Notes: generated by a model from the letters alone, not told the origin. A DNA stretch of 10,638 nucleotides from Oscillospiraceae bacterium (GCA_009782665.1 WRIP01000031.1:1-10638), one strand, 5' to 3'. Positions 1-7,287 are shown, counted from the stretch's first letter. Translations and numbers: made by a program.

Positions 1-171
1 TGAAAGATCACCGAATCCTAACTGAATCGCTGAATATCCGTCGTTTTCATAGGTCTTTTTCTGCACTACGACACAAGGACCTGCTTCCACTACGGTAACA
101 GGAATAACATTTGCATTTTCATCAAATAGTTGTGTCATACCGACTTTTTTTCCGATAATTCCCTTTTTCAC
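1..171 (-). CDS. rplC: Large ribosomal subunit protein L3, N-terminal part (cut by window edge)
   Basis: The minus strand encodes 57 codons that run off the left edge of the window. The protein begins (M)KKGIIGKKVGMTQLF and continues with VVEAGPCVVVQ, which is the classic L3 N-terminus. L3 binds 23S rRNA near the peptidyl transferase centre and starts 50S assembly. The start is a GTG at 169-171, chosen because GGAAGGA lies about 9 bases upstream and no better in-frame ATG is present. It follows rpsJ by 72 bases on the same strand, the standard order of the S10 ribosomal operon. The rest of the operon should continue to the left of the window. Confidence 0.95.
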   Translation of the reverse strand, partial: MKKGIIGKKVGMTQLFDENANVIPVTVVEAGPCVVVQKKTYENDGYSAIQLGFGDLS

Positions 172-243
172 TGTATTAGTTCCTTCCGAAATCAGGCAAT
201 GGGTATGGGTTAGATACTAGGGGCTGCCCGATTCTCTCTTTCA

Positions 244-555
244 TTATAGCTTTATCTCGATATCAACTCCTGCAGGGAGTTGCAGATTGGTTAATGCTTC
301 AACCGTTCTGTTTGATGGTCTAAGGATGTCAATTAGTCTCTTGTGAGTTCTGAGCTCAAACTGTTCTCTGCTGTCTTTATACTTATGAACAGCACGCAGT
401 ATGGTTACAATTTCCTTGTCGGTCGGAAGCGGTATAGGTCCCGCAATTAAAGCACCGGTGCGTTTTGCGGTATCTACTATCTTTTCCGCCGCACTGTCAA
501 CCAATTGGTGATCGTAACTCTTAATGCGAATTCTGATTCTCTTGTCGACTGCCAT
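244..555 (-). CDS. rpsJ: Small ribosomal subunit protein S10 (NusE)
   Basis: This 103-residue protein has full family length and carries the signature stretches IRIRIKSYDH, AKRTGALIAGPIPLPT, SREQFELRTHKRLIDI and the C-terminal LPAGVDIEIKL. S10 is part of the 30S head; in its NusE role it joins NusB and NusG in transcription antitermination complexes. The variant RAVHKYKDSREQFE (rather than RSPHVNKKSREQFE) is common in Clostridia-type sequences. The ATG at 553-555 is preceded by AGGAGG with good spacing. It is the first gene of the S10 ribosomal operon, with rplC next, and is preceded by a roughly 250-base leader with strong predicted secondary structure. Confidence 0.98.
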   Translation of the reverse strand: MAVDKRIRIRIKSYDHQLVDSAAEKIVDTAKRTGALIAGPIPLPTDKEIVTILRAVHKYKDSREQFELRTHKRLIDILRPSNRTVEALTNLQLPAGVDIEIKL

Positions 556-812
556 TAAATGCCTCCTGTAATATCATCGGCTTTTTTATTAACACTGACC
601 CGTGTGTACCCCATAACGACATTTTAATATCCGGTTTTTCTTTCTGGGTAAACATATGAACTCTGCAACCGTCGAAAGTACTTCCGGATAGATAGTATCG
701 CTATCTAATCTGCTTTCATGACAGAGGATCCCGAGGGATCATACTCACAGATATTTTATGTATGAGCTTGAAAATTCTTCATCAGCTATGTTGCCTAAGA
801 TTCTCAGAGCCG
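556..812 (-). promoter_or_regulatory. Structured 5' leader of the S10 ribosomal operon
   Basis: The gene-free stretch between rpsJ and the proS stop codon holds a promoter and then about 255 bases of leader. The leader has nested pairing on the transcribed strand: CTCTG/CAGAG (722-726 with 661-665), GAAAG/CTTTC (713-717 with 674-678) and AGATAG/CTATCT (701-706 with 690-695, 5-base loop). A GATCC/GGATC hairpin (727-740) abuts the outer helix. A further possible pairing joins 607-611 and 646-650. No T-box or other riboswitch signature was recognised. S10 operons in other bacteria can be controlled by ribosomal protein L4 through their leader; whether that holds here cannot be seen. Confidence 0.5.
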
Positions 813-818
813 AAGATT

Positions 819-847
819 AATATATCAGAAGGAACGATATATTGCAA
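819..847 (-). promoter_or_regulatory. Sigma-A promoter for the S10 operon
   Basis: On the minus strand, a -35 box TTGCAA (842-847), a 17-base spacer and a -10 box TATATT (819-824) are present. A TG one base before the -10 box makes it an extended -10. Transcription would start near 812. A second TATAAT at 893-898 lacks a convincing -35 partner. Confidence 0.55.
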
Positions 848-946
848 TAGGTATTTTCAAAAATTTTTCGAAAATTGTGTGATTTATCTCAAATTATACT
901 AAATATTTCGTTTTTTTTCGCTTTACGGACGTGTATTTGATCGAAA

Positions 947-2380
947 TCAGTATGCTCTTCCCCAATATACCATATGTTTAGCTGGCTTACCGCAGCAGAC
1001 ACATTCGAAGGATATTTCGGTCTGTGAGAACGGAATACATCTAGAAGAGATGTCCAGTTGTTCCTTGAGCTTTTCCTCACATTCACTACTACCGCACCAC
1101 ATCGCCTTATAGAAACCGTTGGTTTTCGAGTGTTCGGCTAAGGTTTTGTAGTCGGCGCACTCGTAGGTGCGTTCTAGACGGTTGTTCAATGCTTTTTCAA
1201 ACAGTCCGTCCTCTATCGCTGCCATCTCAAGTGCGATTTCATCTTTGATTCCTTCGAGCGAAACTACGCGTTTACTCAGATTATCTCTTCGTACCATAAC
1301 GCAATTGTTCTGTTCTAGATCTCTAGGTCCTAGTTCGATTCTCAAAGGTACACCCTTCATCTCGTGTTGAGCGAACTTCCAGCCAGGTGAATTATCTGAA
1401 CGGTCAACCATAACCCGATAGCTACCCTTCAACTCTTCACTGAGCTTATCTACCGCATCCATTACCCCTTCTTTATGTTCTGCGATGGGTACGATTACTA
1501 TCTGGGTCGGAGCTATTGCCGGTGGTAGTATCAGACCTCTGTCATCTCCGTGGGTCATTATGATGGCTCCAATGATTCTCGTCGATACACCCCAGGAGGT
1601 TTGGAATGGATAGCTAATCTTATTCTCTCGATCGGCAAACTGAATATTAAAAGCACGAGCGAACATATCTCCGAAGTAATGAGAGGTCCCACTCTGAAGT
1701 GCTCTTCCATCATGCATCATGGCTTCGACTGTGTATGTTGACTCGGCACCGGCAAATTTCTCGCTGTCGGTCTTGCGACCGGCTATGACCGGTATTCGCA
1801 GATATTCTTCACAGACTTGCTGATAGATGGAAAGCATCTGCATTGTTTCAGCAACTGCCTCTTCAGATGTTTCATGTAGTGTATGACCTTCCTGCCACAG
1901 AAACTCACGTGACCGCAGGAAAGGTCTGGTACTCTTCTCCCATCTGACAACCGAACACCATTGATTGTATAGTTTAGGTAGATCACGATAGGAGTGTACT
2001 ATTCGTGAATAGTGGTCACAAAACAATGTCTCTGAGGTCGGTCGAACACAGAGTCGTTCAGCTAACGGTTCACTGCCTCCATGAGTTACCCATGCGACCT
2101 CTGGAGCAAAACCTTCCACATGCTCTTTTTCCTTCTGCAGTAGACTCTCCGGAATGAACATCGGCATATATACATTCTCATGACCCGTTTCCTTAAACAT
2201 CCCGTCCATGATTCTCTGGATATTCTCCCAGATAGCATATCCGTAGGGTCTGAGTATGACACAACCTCGAACCGATGAGTAGTCGATGAGCTCAGCATTC
2301 TTAACAACATCAGTGTACCAACGTCCGAAGTCCTCATTTATTGGGGTTATTGAGTTTAATGATATATTTCCCTTTGCCAT
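947..2380 (-). CDS. proS: Prolyl-tRNA synthetase, type 3 (eukaryote/archaeal-like)
   Basis: This 477-residue class II aminoacyl-tRNA synthetase charges tRNA-Pro with proline in the cytoplasm. Visible motifs are RPTSE (about 113-117), the motif 2 region RPFLRSREFLWQEGHT (152-167) and the motif 3 region WGVSTR...HGDDRGLILPP (263-287). The anticodon-binding domain starts at about 293. The C-terminal domain has the zinc-site pattern Cys429, Cys434, Cys460 and Cys463, and the chain ends in Tyr, as in the short archaeal/eukaryotic type. The editing INS domain of the bacterial type is absent, as expected. The ATG follows AGGAG closely (4 bases). It lies downstream of acpP, separated by a terminator, and probably has its own promoter. 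Confidence 0.97.
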   Translation of the reverse strand: MAKGNISLNSITPINEDFGRWYTDVVKNAELIDYSSVRGCVILRPYGYAIWENIQRIMDGMFKETGHENVYMPMFIPESLLQKEKEHVEGFAPEVAWVTHGGSEPLAERLCVRPTSETLFCDHYSRIVHSYRDLPKLYNQWCSVVRWEKSTRPFLRSREFLWQEGHTLHETSEEAVAETMQMLSIYQQVCEEYLRIPVIAGRKTDSEKFAGAESTYTVEAMMHDGRALQSGTSHYFGDMFARAFNIQFADRENKISYPFQTSWGVSTRIIGAIIMTHGDDRGLILPPAIAPTQIVIVPIAEHKEGVMDAVDKLSEELKGSYRVMVDRSDNSPGWKFAQHEMKGVPLRIELGPRDLEQNNCVMVRRDNLSKRVVSLEGIKDEIALEMAAIEDGLFEKALNNRLERTYECADYKTLAEHSKTNGFYKAMWCGSSECEEKLKEQLDISSRCIPFSQTEISFECVCCGKPAKHMVYWGRAY

Positions 2381-2399
2381 AATACTCCTGTTTTCGGAA

Positions 2400-2427
2400 A
2401 GAATATTTTTGCTACAGTCCGTGTAAA
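2400..2427 (-). promoter_or_regulatory. Candidate promoter for proS
   Basis: On the minus strand, TTTACA (2422-2427), a 16-base spacer and TATTCT (2400-2405) precede proS. The -35 box overlaps the T-tract of the acpP terminator, so acpP transcription would end where proS transcription begins. The -10 match is modest. Confidence 0.4.
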
Positions 2428-2448
2428 AAAGCCCTAGCGGGCTTTTTT
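2425..2448 (-). terminator. Rho-independent terminator after acpP
   Basis: A perfect 10-bp inverted repeat, AAAAAAGCCC and GGGCTTTTTT, flanks a 4-base loop. A T6 run ends it on either strand, so it could act in both directions. It lies 29 bases beyond the acpP stop codon and insulates acpP from proS. Confidence 0.9.
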
Positions 2449-2477
2449 AATCTGCTAATTGAAAATGTTGCCGACCG

Positions 2478-2705
2478 TTATTTATTCGATTCTATGTACT
2501 TTACCATATCTCCGATAGTTTTAATGCCCTCTATTTCCTCATCAGGAATCTCCATATCGAATTCCTCTTCGAGCGAAATAACTAAATCCACCACATCAAG
2601 AGAATCTGCTCCCAGATCGTCTATGATACTCGAACCCATGGTTACGGAATCCTCATCATAATCCAGTTGAGCACAGATTAATTCCCTGACTTTTTCAAAC
2701 ACCAT
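2478..2705 (-). CDS. acpP: Acyl carrier protein
   Basis: This 75-residue acidic protein carries the acyl carrier motif LGADSLDVVDL, with Ser35 in the DSL triplet as the expected 4'-phosphopantetheine attachment site. It carries growing acyl chains for type II fatty acid synthesis in the cytoplasm. Length and the helix pattern (EEEFDMEIPDEE in the recognition region) are typical. AAGGAG lies 7 bases before the ATG. It stands alone rather than inside a fab cluster, with its own near-consensus promoter and a strong terminator, so it is probably monocistronic. A palindrome over the predicted transcription start suggests repressor control. Confidence 0.97.
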   Translation of the reverse strand: MVFEKVRELICAQLDYDEDSVTMGSSIIDDLGADSLDVVDLVISLEEEFDMEIPDEEIEGIKTIGDMVKYIESNK

Positions 2706-2743
2706 TGTAAATCTCCTTAAATCTTAAGTTCATTTAGTTTAGC

Positions 2744-2757
2744 TTGACGCTAGTCAA
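2744..2757. promoter_or_regulatory. Inverted repeat over the acpP transcription start, candidate operator
   Basis: TTGAC and GTCAA form a 5-bp inverted repeat with a 4-base centre. It sits immediately downstream of the -10 box, across the predicted start point. Position and form suit a dimeric repressor. The arms loosely recall the TTTGA...TCAAA sites of MarR-family fatty acid regulators such as FabT, but the match is not exact, so the regulator is inference. Confidence 0.35.
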
Positions 2758-2758
2758 A

Positions 2759-2787
2759 TTTATACAATGTTTCGATGTGTTTGTCAA
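2759..2787 (-). promoter_or_regulatory. Strong sigma-A promoter for acpP
   Basis: On the minus strand, a perfect TTGACA (2782-2787), a 17-base spacer and TATAAA (2759-2764) give an almost consensus promoter. The predicted start is near 2752, about 47 bases before the acpP ATG. Confidence 0.8.
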
Positions 2788-2836
2788 TAATCTACTCGAC
2801 CTCAACCGGCTGAGTTCCGAAACTGAATCAATATGC

Positions 2837-3379
2837 TTACTCTTCAGGGCGTTCATCACTCTTAAGCGGCAGTTGATCAAGTGAAGTTATGATGCGTTGT
2901 GCCTTACCATATACATTCTCTGCCTTGCAGACAATCTTACTCATCTTGACCCGGTTATGACGATACCAATCATCAAATACCGCCTCGGGTGTGGTTCTTC
3001 CGTTACATGCTGTGAGTACATCCCAGGCCTTCTGGTACTCATCGCTGTCAGGATCGATGAAGAAAATCTCGCCGAAGGCCATGACTGAACGATAGTCGTG
3101 TCCGCTCTTATCATACGCATTATATATGTGATCTAAGAATACACTGGTAACGACGCAAACCTTATTGTTCTTTTCTATCAGATCGTTCTTGTGTCCCTCG
3201 GGACCGTGATGACAGTAAAAGATCAGGTCATCCTCATACTCATACCCGAAGTTCACCGGTAGATTATATGGATACTCTTCATCGAAGAATGCCACATTAA
3301 TCACATCGCACATCTCGAGTATTCCCTTAATCAGTTCAGGATCCCGAACCTCTCGCTCTGCTTTTCTCATCTTTCTCAT
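2837..3379 (-). CDS. NimA-like / pyridoxamine 5'-phosphate oxidase-family flavoprotein
   Basis: This 180-residue cytoplasmic protein has the split-barrel FMN-binding fold of the pyridoxamine-phosphate-oxidase superfamily, in the branch that includes the nitroimidazole reductases (Nim). Recognisable parts are the N-terminal MRKAEREV...PELIKGILEMCDV, the strand PYNLPVNFGYEYEDD (about 37-51), YCHHGPEGHKNDLIEKNNKVCV (about 55-76), which is the family hallmark, and YRSVMAFGEIFFI (96-108). Such proteins bind flavin and reduce small molecules; the natural substrate is usually unknown, and resistance activity cannot be inferred from family membership. The first ATG is chosen because GGGAGG lies 6 bases upstream. 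It is transcribed toward acpP, which has its own promoter. Confidence 0.85.
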   Translation of the reverse strand: MRKMRKAEREVRDPELIKGILEMCDVINVAFFDEEYPYNLPVNFGYEYEDDLIFYCHHGPEGHKNDLIEKNNKVCVVTSVFLDHIYNAYDKSGHDYRSVMAFGEIFFIDPDSDEYQKAWDVLTACNGRTTPEAVFDDWYRHNRVKMSKIVCKAENVYGKAQRIITSLDQLPLKSDERPEE

Positions 3380-3410
3380 ATTCTACCTCCCAAATTCAAA
3401 CTGTACATAT

Positions 3411-3439
3411 ATGATAAATGAAGCTGACACTCAGTGCAA
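3411..3439 (-). promoter_or_regulatory. Promoter for the NimA-like gene
   Basis: On the minus strand, TTGCAC (3434-3439), a 17-base spacer and TATCAT (3411-3416) lie about 30 bases before the ATG. It forms one half of the divergent region shared with the shikimate-kinase-like gene. Confidence 0.55.
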
Positions 3440-3542
3440 CAGAAATTCTTTAAAACACTACCGAAATGCTTGTTTCAGGTAGCTATATTAACCCTAAAGC
3501 GGAGCTTTTATCGGTTTAACTGTTCGCTTTTGGCTCTTCTCA

Positions 3543-3551
3543 TGATATAAT
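3543..3551 (+). promoter_or_regulatory. Extended -10 promoter for the shikimate-kinase-like gene
   Basis: TGATATAAT is a perfect extended -10 element. The matching -35 position (3523-3528, TTCGCT) is weak, as is common when the TGn extension is present. Transcription would begin near 3558, which leaves the ribosome site at 3571-3575 in the transcript but not the one at 3554-3557. Confidence 0.55.
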
Positions 3552-3580
3552 CTGAGGAAAAAATGCAAAGAGAGGCGTAC

Positions 3581-4087
3581 ATGAAGTTTAACCCGGTCGC
3601 TTTGATAGGATTCATGGGTAGCGGTAAGACTACCATAGGCAGAGCCGTCGCCTTTGAGCTCTCGGCTGAGTTTTCTGATCTCGATACTCAGATTGAAATC
3701 ATCAGCGGTTTACGCATTCCGGATATCCATAGTGAGATGGGTGAAGATGGATTGCGTCAGTTCGAACGCCTGGCTCTCAGCAACATAGTTGCATTTGGCA
3801 GTGTTATCGCAACCAATGCTAGCTGTATCATGATACCTCGAAATCGTATGATGATAGAAGACAATTTTAAGGTATTCTACCTTGAAACGGGTTTTGATGT
3901 TCTATATCCCAGGATCGCTGGTACCGCACGACCTCTACTCAAATCACTGACCAAAATCGAGCTAGAAAAACTCTTTGATTTGAGACGACCTCTCTATGAG
4001 AGCTGTGCTGACTTTGTCCTCGATGCCTCAAGACCGGTAGATGCTTTAGTCAACGAGATTTTGGACCGCATAGTAATCTCTGTTTAA
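3581..4087 (+). CDS. Shikimate kinase-like protein lacking the GGG motif
   Basis: This is a P-loop kinase of shikimate kinase type, about 168 residues. It keeps the Walker A loop GFMGSGKTT, the DxD-like FSDLD, the IPDIHSEMGEDGLRQFE helix with its substrate-binding Arg, the lid RPLL, and RRPLYESCAD near the C-terminus. Shikimate kinase phosphorylates shikimate in aromatic amino acid synthesis. The usual ATGGG segment, whose glycines contact shikimate, here reads ATNASCI, so activity or substrate may differ. The ATG at 3581 is preferred: it has AGAGG 5 bases upstream and gives a normal N-terminus (MKFNPVALIGFMG). An in-frame ATG at 3563 has GAGG 5 bases upstream, but that site would lie outside the predicted transcript. 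The gene is isolated from other aro genes. Confidence 0.82.
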   Translation: MKFNPVALIGFMGSGKTTIGRAVAFELSAEFSDLDTQIEIISGLRIPDIHSEMGEDGLRQFERLALSNIVAFGSVIATNASCIMIPRNRMMIEDNFKVFYLETGFDVLYPRIAGTARPLLKSLTKIELEKLFDLRRPLYESCADFVLDASRPVDALVNEILDRIVISV

Positions 4088-4106
4088 CATACTGAAAAAA
4101 ACTAAT

Positions 4107-4139
4107 GCCGATCACCCCATGGAGATGATCGGCTGTTTT
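4107..4139. terminator. Bidirectional terminator between the kinase gene and groEL
   Basis: An 8-bp perfect stem (GCCGATCA / TGATCGGC, 4107-4114 and 4126-4133) with an 11-base loop is followed by TGTTTT on the plus strand. On the minus strand it is followed by ATTAGTTTTTTT. It sits between two convergent genes and can end both transcripts. Confidence 0.85.
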
Positions 4140-4172
4140 CATTTTAACGAAAGGTTGAGTAACTAACTCAGT

Positions 4173-5801
4173 TTAGTACATTCCGTCCATTCCACCGCCA
4201 GCAGGCATTACCGGAGGATTCTTCTCGGGTAGGTCGGTAATTAATGCTTCAGTAGTTAGAACCATTGCGGCAATCGAGGAAGCATTCTGTAATGCACAAC
4301 GACTTACCATGGCTGGGTCTACTATTCCGGCTTCAATCATATCGGTGTATTGTTCGGTACCTACATCGAGTCCGTACCCGATTTTACCGCTGGATCTGAT
4401 GGTATTGACTATGACCGAACCTTCAAGACCGGCATTCTCTGCTATCTGACGAATCGGTGCTTCCAGTGCTTTTTGGATAATGGCTGCACCAGTTCTTTCG
4501 TCACCAGAAAGCGTCTCTATGAGGGTATCAACTGCTGAGATGGCATTGATGAACACCACACCGCCTCCTGCTACGATACCTTCCTTGACCGCTGCTTTTG
4601 TTGCGGACAAAGCATCTTCAACGCGGAGTTTCTTTTCCTTCATCTCGACTTCGGTTGCAGCACCAACACGGATTACGGCAACGCCGCCTGAGAGCTTAGC
4701 AAGACGTTCTTCGAGTTTTTCGCGATCATAATCTGAGGTTGTATCGGCTGCCTGAGAACGAATCTGATTGATGCGAGCATCAATCTCTTCCTTTTCTCCC
4801 TTGCCGCCCATGATGATAGTCTCTTCCTTCTTCACCTGCACCTTGGTTGCTTTTCCGAGATGCTCTAACGTTGCATCGCGAAGATCAAGTCCGATTTCTT
4901 CACTGATAACGGTACCACCGGTGAGAATCGCAATGTCTCTGAGCATTTCTTTTCTTCTATCTCCGAATCCGGGTGCCTTAACTGCCGTAACAATGAATGT
5001 TCCTCTCAGTTTGTTGACAATGAGGTTAGCTAGTGCATCACCCTCTACGTCTTCGGCTATTATTACTAAGCGCATTGCACTCTGGACTACCTGCTCGAGT
5101 AACGGCAGTATCTCCTGAATGCTGCTTATCTTTTTGTCGGTTATGAGTATGTTAGCATCATCGATGACAGCTTCCATCTTCTCGGTATCGGTGACCAGAT
5201 ACGGGGTAATGTATCCACGGTCAAACTGCATACCCTCTACCACCTCGGTAATTGTCTCAGAGGTCTTAGACTCTTCAATGGTTATGACACCATCCTTGGT
5301 TACCTTATCCATTGCTTCAGCGACGAGTTTACCTATAACCTCATCACTAGCCGACACGGTGGCAACCTTTGCAATATCTTCGTTTCCGGATACCTTCTGA
5401 GAGTTACCGATAATTGCTTCAACCGCTGCATCCACTGCCATGAATATTCCGCGTTTGAGTACCATTGGATTGGCACCGGCTACGACGTTCTTCATTCCCT
5501 CATCGACTATTGCCTGAGCAAAAATCATGGATGTTGTTGTGCCGTCACCTGCGATATCATTAGTCTTGGTGGCGACTTCCTTTATGAGCTGAGCTCCCAT
5601 ATTCTCAAATGAATCTTCAAGCTCGATTTCTTTTGCTATGGTCACACCATCATTGACTATGAGCGGAGCACTGAACTTCTTGTCCAGCACGACGTTTCTT
5701 CCTTTGGGACCCAGCGTAATCTTAACGGTATCAACCAACTGGTCGATTCCGCTCTTCATCGCTTTACGAGCGTCCTCGTTATACTTCAGATCTTTAGCCA
5801 T
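4173..5801 (-). CDS. groEL: Chaperonin GroEL (Hsp60)
   Basis: This 542-residue protein has full family length. It shows the ATP-site segments LGPKGRNVVLD (30-40), NDGVTIAKEIELED (50-63) and AGDGTTT (84-90), the apical-domain helix region around 230-270, the equatorial return KLSGGVAVIRVGAATE and EGIVAGGGV, and a Gly/Met-rich tail GGGMDGMY. GroEL forms the double-ring folding chamber that works with GroES and ATP in the cytoplasm. AGGAG lies 8 bases before the ATG. It is the second gene of the groES-groEL operon, 24 bases after groES, under CIRCE control. Nothing in the sequence suggests a divergent paralogue. Confidence 0.99.
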   Translation of the reverse strand: MAKDLKYNEDARKAMKSGIDQLVDTVKITLGPKGRNVVLDKKFSAPLIVNDGVTIAKEIELEDSFENMGAQLIKEVATKTNDIAGDGTTTSMIFAQAIVDEGMKNVVAGANPMVLKRGIFMAVDAAVEAIIGNSQKVSGNEDIAKVATVSASDEVIGKLVAEAMDKVTKDGVITIEESKTSETITEVVEGMQFDRGYITPYLVTDTEKMEAVIDDANILITDKKISSIQEILPLLEQVVQSAMRLVIIAEDVEGDALANLIVNKLRGTFIVTAVKAPGFGDRRKEMLRDIAILTGGTVISEEIGLDLRDATLEHLGKATKVQVKKEETIIMGGKGEKEEIDARINQIRSQAADTTSDYDREKLEERLAKLSGGVAVIRVGAATEVEMKEKKLRVEDALSATKAAVKEGIVAGGGVVFINAISAVDTLIETLSGDERTGAAIIQKALEAPIRQIAENAGLEGSVIVNTIRSSGKIGYGLDVGTEQYTDMIEAGIVDPAMVSRCALQNASSIAAMVLTTEALITDLPEKNPPVMPAGGGMDGMY

Positions 5802-5825
5802 ATTCTTTTCTCCTATTTGAAATAA

Positions 5826-6110
5826 TTATTCGACAATCGCGAGAATATCCGAGATACGTACGATTGTACATTCCTCGTCGTCAATCTTGACTTCGGTGCC
5901 GGAGTATTTTGCGGTTATTACCTTGTTTCCAGGCTTCACTGTCATCTCTACTTCTTTTCCGTCTACTAGACCACCCGGTCCTACGGCGACAACTTCAGCT
6001 ATCTGAGGTTTTTCCTGAGCTGATGCGGTTAGTATAATACCGCTTTTGGTTGTTTCCTCGGCCTCAATCATCTTGACCACGACGCGATCGGCAAGAGGTA
6101 TAAGTTTCAT
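5826..6110 (-). CDS. groES: Co-chaperonin GroES (Hsp10)
   Basis: This 94-residue protein starts MKLIPLADRVVVK. The mobile loop that binds GroEL is at about residues 15-35 (ETTKSGIILTASAQEKPQ), followed by the roof-loop region VGPGG. GroES caps the GroEL ring. The frame is open upstream to an ATG at 6140, but AGGAGG lies 7 bases before the ATG at 6110 and the family N-terminus begins there. The upstream ATG falls inside the CIRCE element and near the start of transcription, so 6110 is the start. Confidence 0.98.
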   Translation of the reverse strand: MKLIPLADRVVVKMIEAEETTKSGIILTASAQEKPQIAEVVAVGPGGLVDGKEVEMTVKPGNKVITAKYSGTEVKIDDEECTIVRISDILAIVE

Positions 6111-6133
6111 ATTGGATCCTCCTAATGTTTTCG

Positions 6134-6160
6134 TTAGCACTCATATATGTTGAGTGCTAA
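6134..6160. promoter_or_regulatory. CIRCE operator (HrcA repressor site) of groESL
   Basis: TTAGCACTC, a 9-base spacer and GAGTGCTAA match the CIRCE consensus perfectly in both arms. It overlaps the predicted transcription start of groESL, so HrcA should repress the operon until heat or misfolded protein load relieves it. hrcA itself is not in the window. Confidence 0.98.
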
Positions 6161-6164
6161 TCAT

Positions 6165-6192
6165 ATTTTATTCTTTTTATAAAAAATTGCAA
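6165..6192 (-). promoter_or_regulatory. Sigma-A promoter of groESL
   Basis: On the minus strand, TTGCAA (6187-6192), a 16-base spacer and TAAAAT (6165-6170) place the start near 6158, within CIRCE. The -35 box lies in a 5-bp inverted repeat (TTGCA, 9 bases, TGCAA; 6187-6205), which may be chance. An alternative TATAAA with a TTGTGC partner lies further upstream. Confidence 0.6.
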
Positions 6193-6288
6193 GTACTATC
6201 TGCAACATTTATACACATTTCGTCAATTTGCACAACATTCCAATCCTATCGCCTCTGTATTTATCTAATATCTCAATTGTGGTTAAGG

Positions 6289-7239
6289 CTAGGCAAAACT
6301 GCGTTCGGGTATCTTGCTGCTCTTCAAACTGTTCGGTAACAGAAACTTAATTCCTTTCGGAATAAGAGAGATATCCATCTCCTTCATCTTGGTCACCTCA
6401 CCATCGAGATTAACCAGTGTTTCTTTTTCGGTTTGTATATGGAGTTCTGGTGTTTTGATGTAGGTAATCACATCGCGTAGACTATCGATTATCTCACCCG
6501 ATGCTATATGCAGTCCGTTTTTGTATGTAGGTATTACCTTAGCAATTCGGGGTCTTTTCATGACCGAGACTGAGAGTACATCCAACAGTCCGTCGTTAAC
6601 TATCGCTTCCGGGGCTGCCTTAAATCCTCCTCCATATACCTGACCGTTGCAAACCGCAAGCAATAGGCTGTTAACTGTCTCACTCTTGTCTCCGATTGTC
6701 AACCTAACGTTTGTTCCCAGTTTCTTGACGAAGTTTACCAACAACGACATATTATATGCCATAGGTCCGCTGACCAGTGGTAGGTGACGGTAGTATGGTA
6801 TGTCGTTAGCAACATTTGCGTCAAGTCCTAATGAGAAAATATTGACGCAGTACCTGTCATTTACCCTTATAACATCGATATCTATACTATCAGCGTCTAG
6901 GATATACTCAAAGTTAAAGAAGTGTTCTCTCGAACCGAAGCACTTAATGAAATCGTTACCACTTCCACAGGGATAACAGCCTATCTCTATGTTATCCCGC
7001 CCGATGGCGCCAGTCGACACTTCGTTTAGAGTGCCATCTCCACCCATGGAACAGACCCGTATGAAGTCATTTTCATCCGACATACGCTTAACCAATTCGG
7101 TAGCATGACCACTATACTCGGTTACCGCTATCTCATAAGGCAGTTTGGTTCTAGCAAACGCATGTTCAATTAAAGGAATCTGCTTTGCAATCAGGGGTTT
7201 TTGTCCGGCAGTTGGGTTAATTATATAGCAATACTTCAT
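6289..7239 (-). CDS. Diacylglycerol kinase-family lipid kinase (YegS/DagK-like)
   Basis: This 316-residue protein has the two-domain layout of the soluble DagK/YegS family. It shows N-terminal IINPTAGQK (6-14), SGHAT (43-47), the nucleotide-binding GGDGTLNEV (66-74), GSGNDFIK (92-99), and in the second domain NGQVYGGGFKAAPEA and NDGLLDV. Members phosphorylate lipids such as diacylglycerol and recycle it into phospholipid synthesis at the inner face of the membrane. The exact substrate cannot be read from sequence. The ribosome site is weak (AGGA about 14 bases before the ATG). It lies 72 bases after the Gx transporter gene on the same strand, across a possible weak terminator. No clear terminator follows it before the groESL promoter. 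Confidence 0.9.
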   Translation of the reverse strand: MKYCYIINPTAGQKPLIAKQIPLIEHAFARTKLPYEIAVTEYSGHATELVKRMSDENDFIRVCSMGGDGTLNEVSTGAIGRDNIEIGCYPCGSGNDFIKCFGSREHFFNFEYILDADSIDIDVIRVNDRYCVNIFSLGLDANVANDIPYYRHLPLVSGPMAYNMSLLVNFVKKLGTNVRLTIGDKSETVNSLLLAVCNGQVYGGGFKAAPEAIVNDGLLDVLSVSVMKRPRIAKVIPTYKNGLHIASGEIIDSLRDVITYIKTPELHIQTEKETLVNLDGEVTKMKEMDISLIPKGIKFLLPNSLKSSKIPERSFA

Positions 7240-7287
7240 AGCCGCTACTGTTCCTAGATTAGTTGGATAAGGAAAAAATCTCTCTTC

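Noticed and set aside
556..812. T-box or metabolite riboswitch in the S10 leader
   Set aside because: No T-box TGGNACCGCG-like sequence or other riboswitch core was recognised. The structure is reported only as an unassigned leader.
861..877. AT-only inverted repeat AATTTTTCGAAAATT as a proS terminator
   Set aside because: The stem has no GC pairs apart from the centre, and comparable AT repeats occur by chance in such sequence. No convincing terminator was found between proS and the S10 leader.
4350..5820. Several plus-strand ORFs of 60-116 codons across groEL
   Set aside because: They are antisense shadows of the strongly biased groEL coding sequence, rich in Ser, Thr and Leu, with no start signals.
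6110..6140. Extended groES start at an upstream ATG (6140)
   Set aside because: It would place the start codon within the CIRCE element and close to the transcription start. AGGAGG and the conserved GroES N-terminus mark the ATG at 6110.
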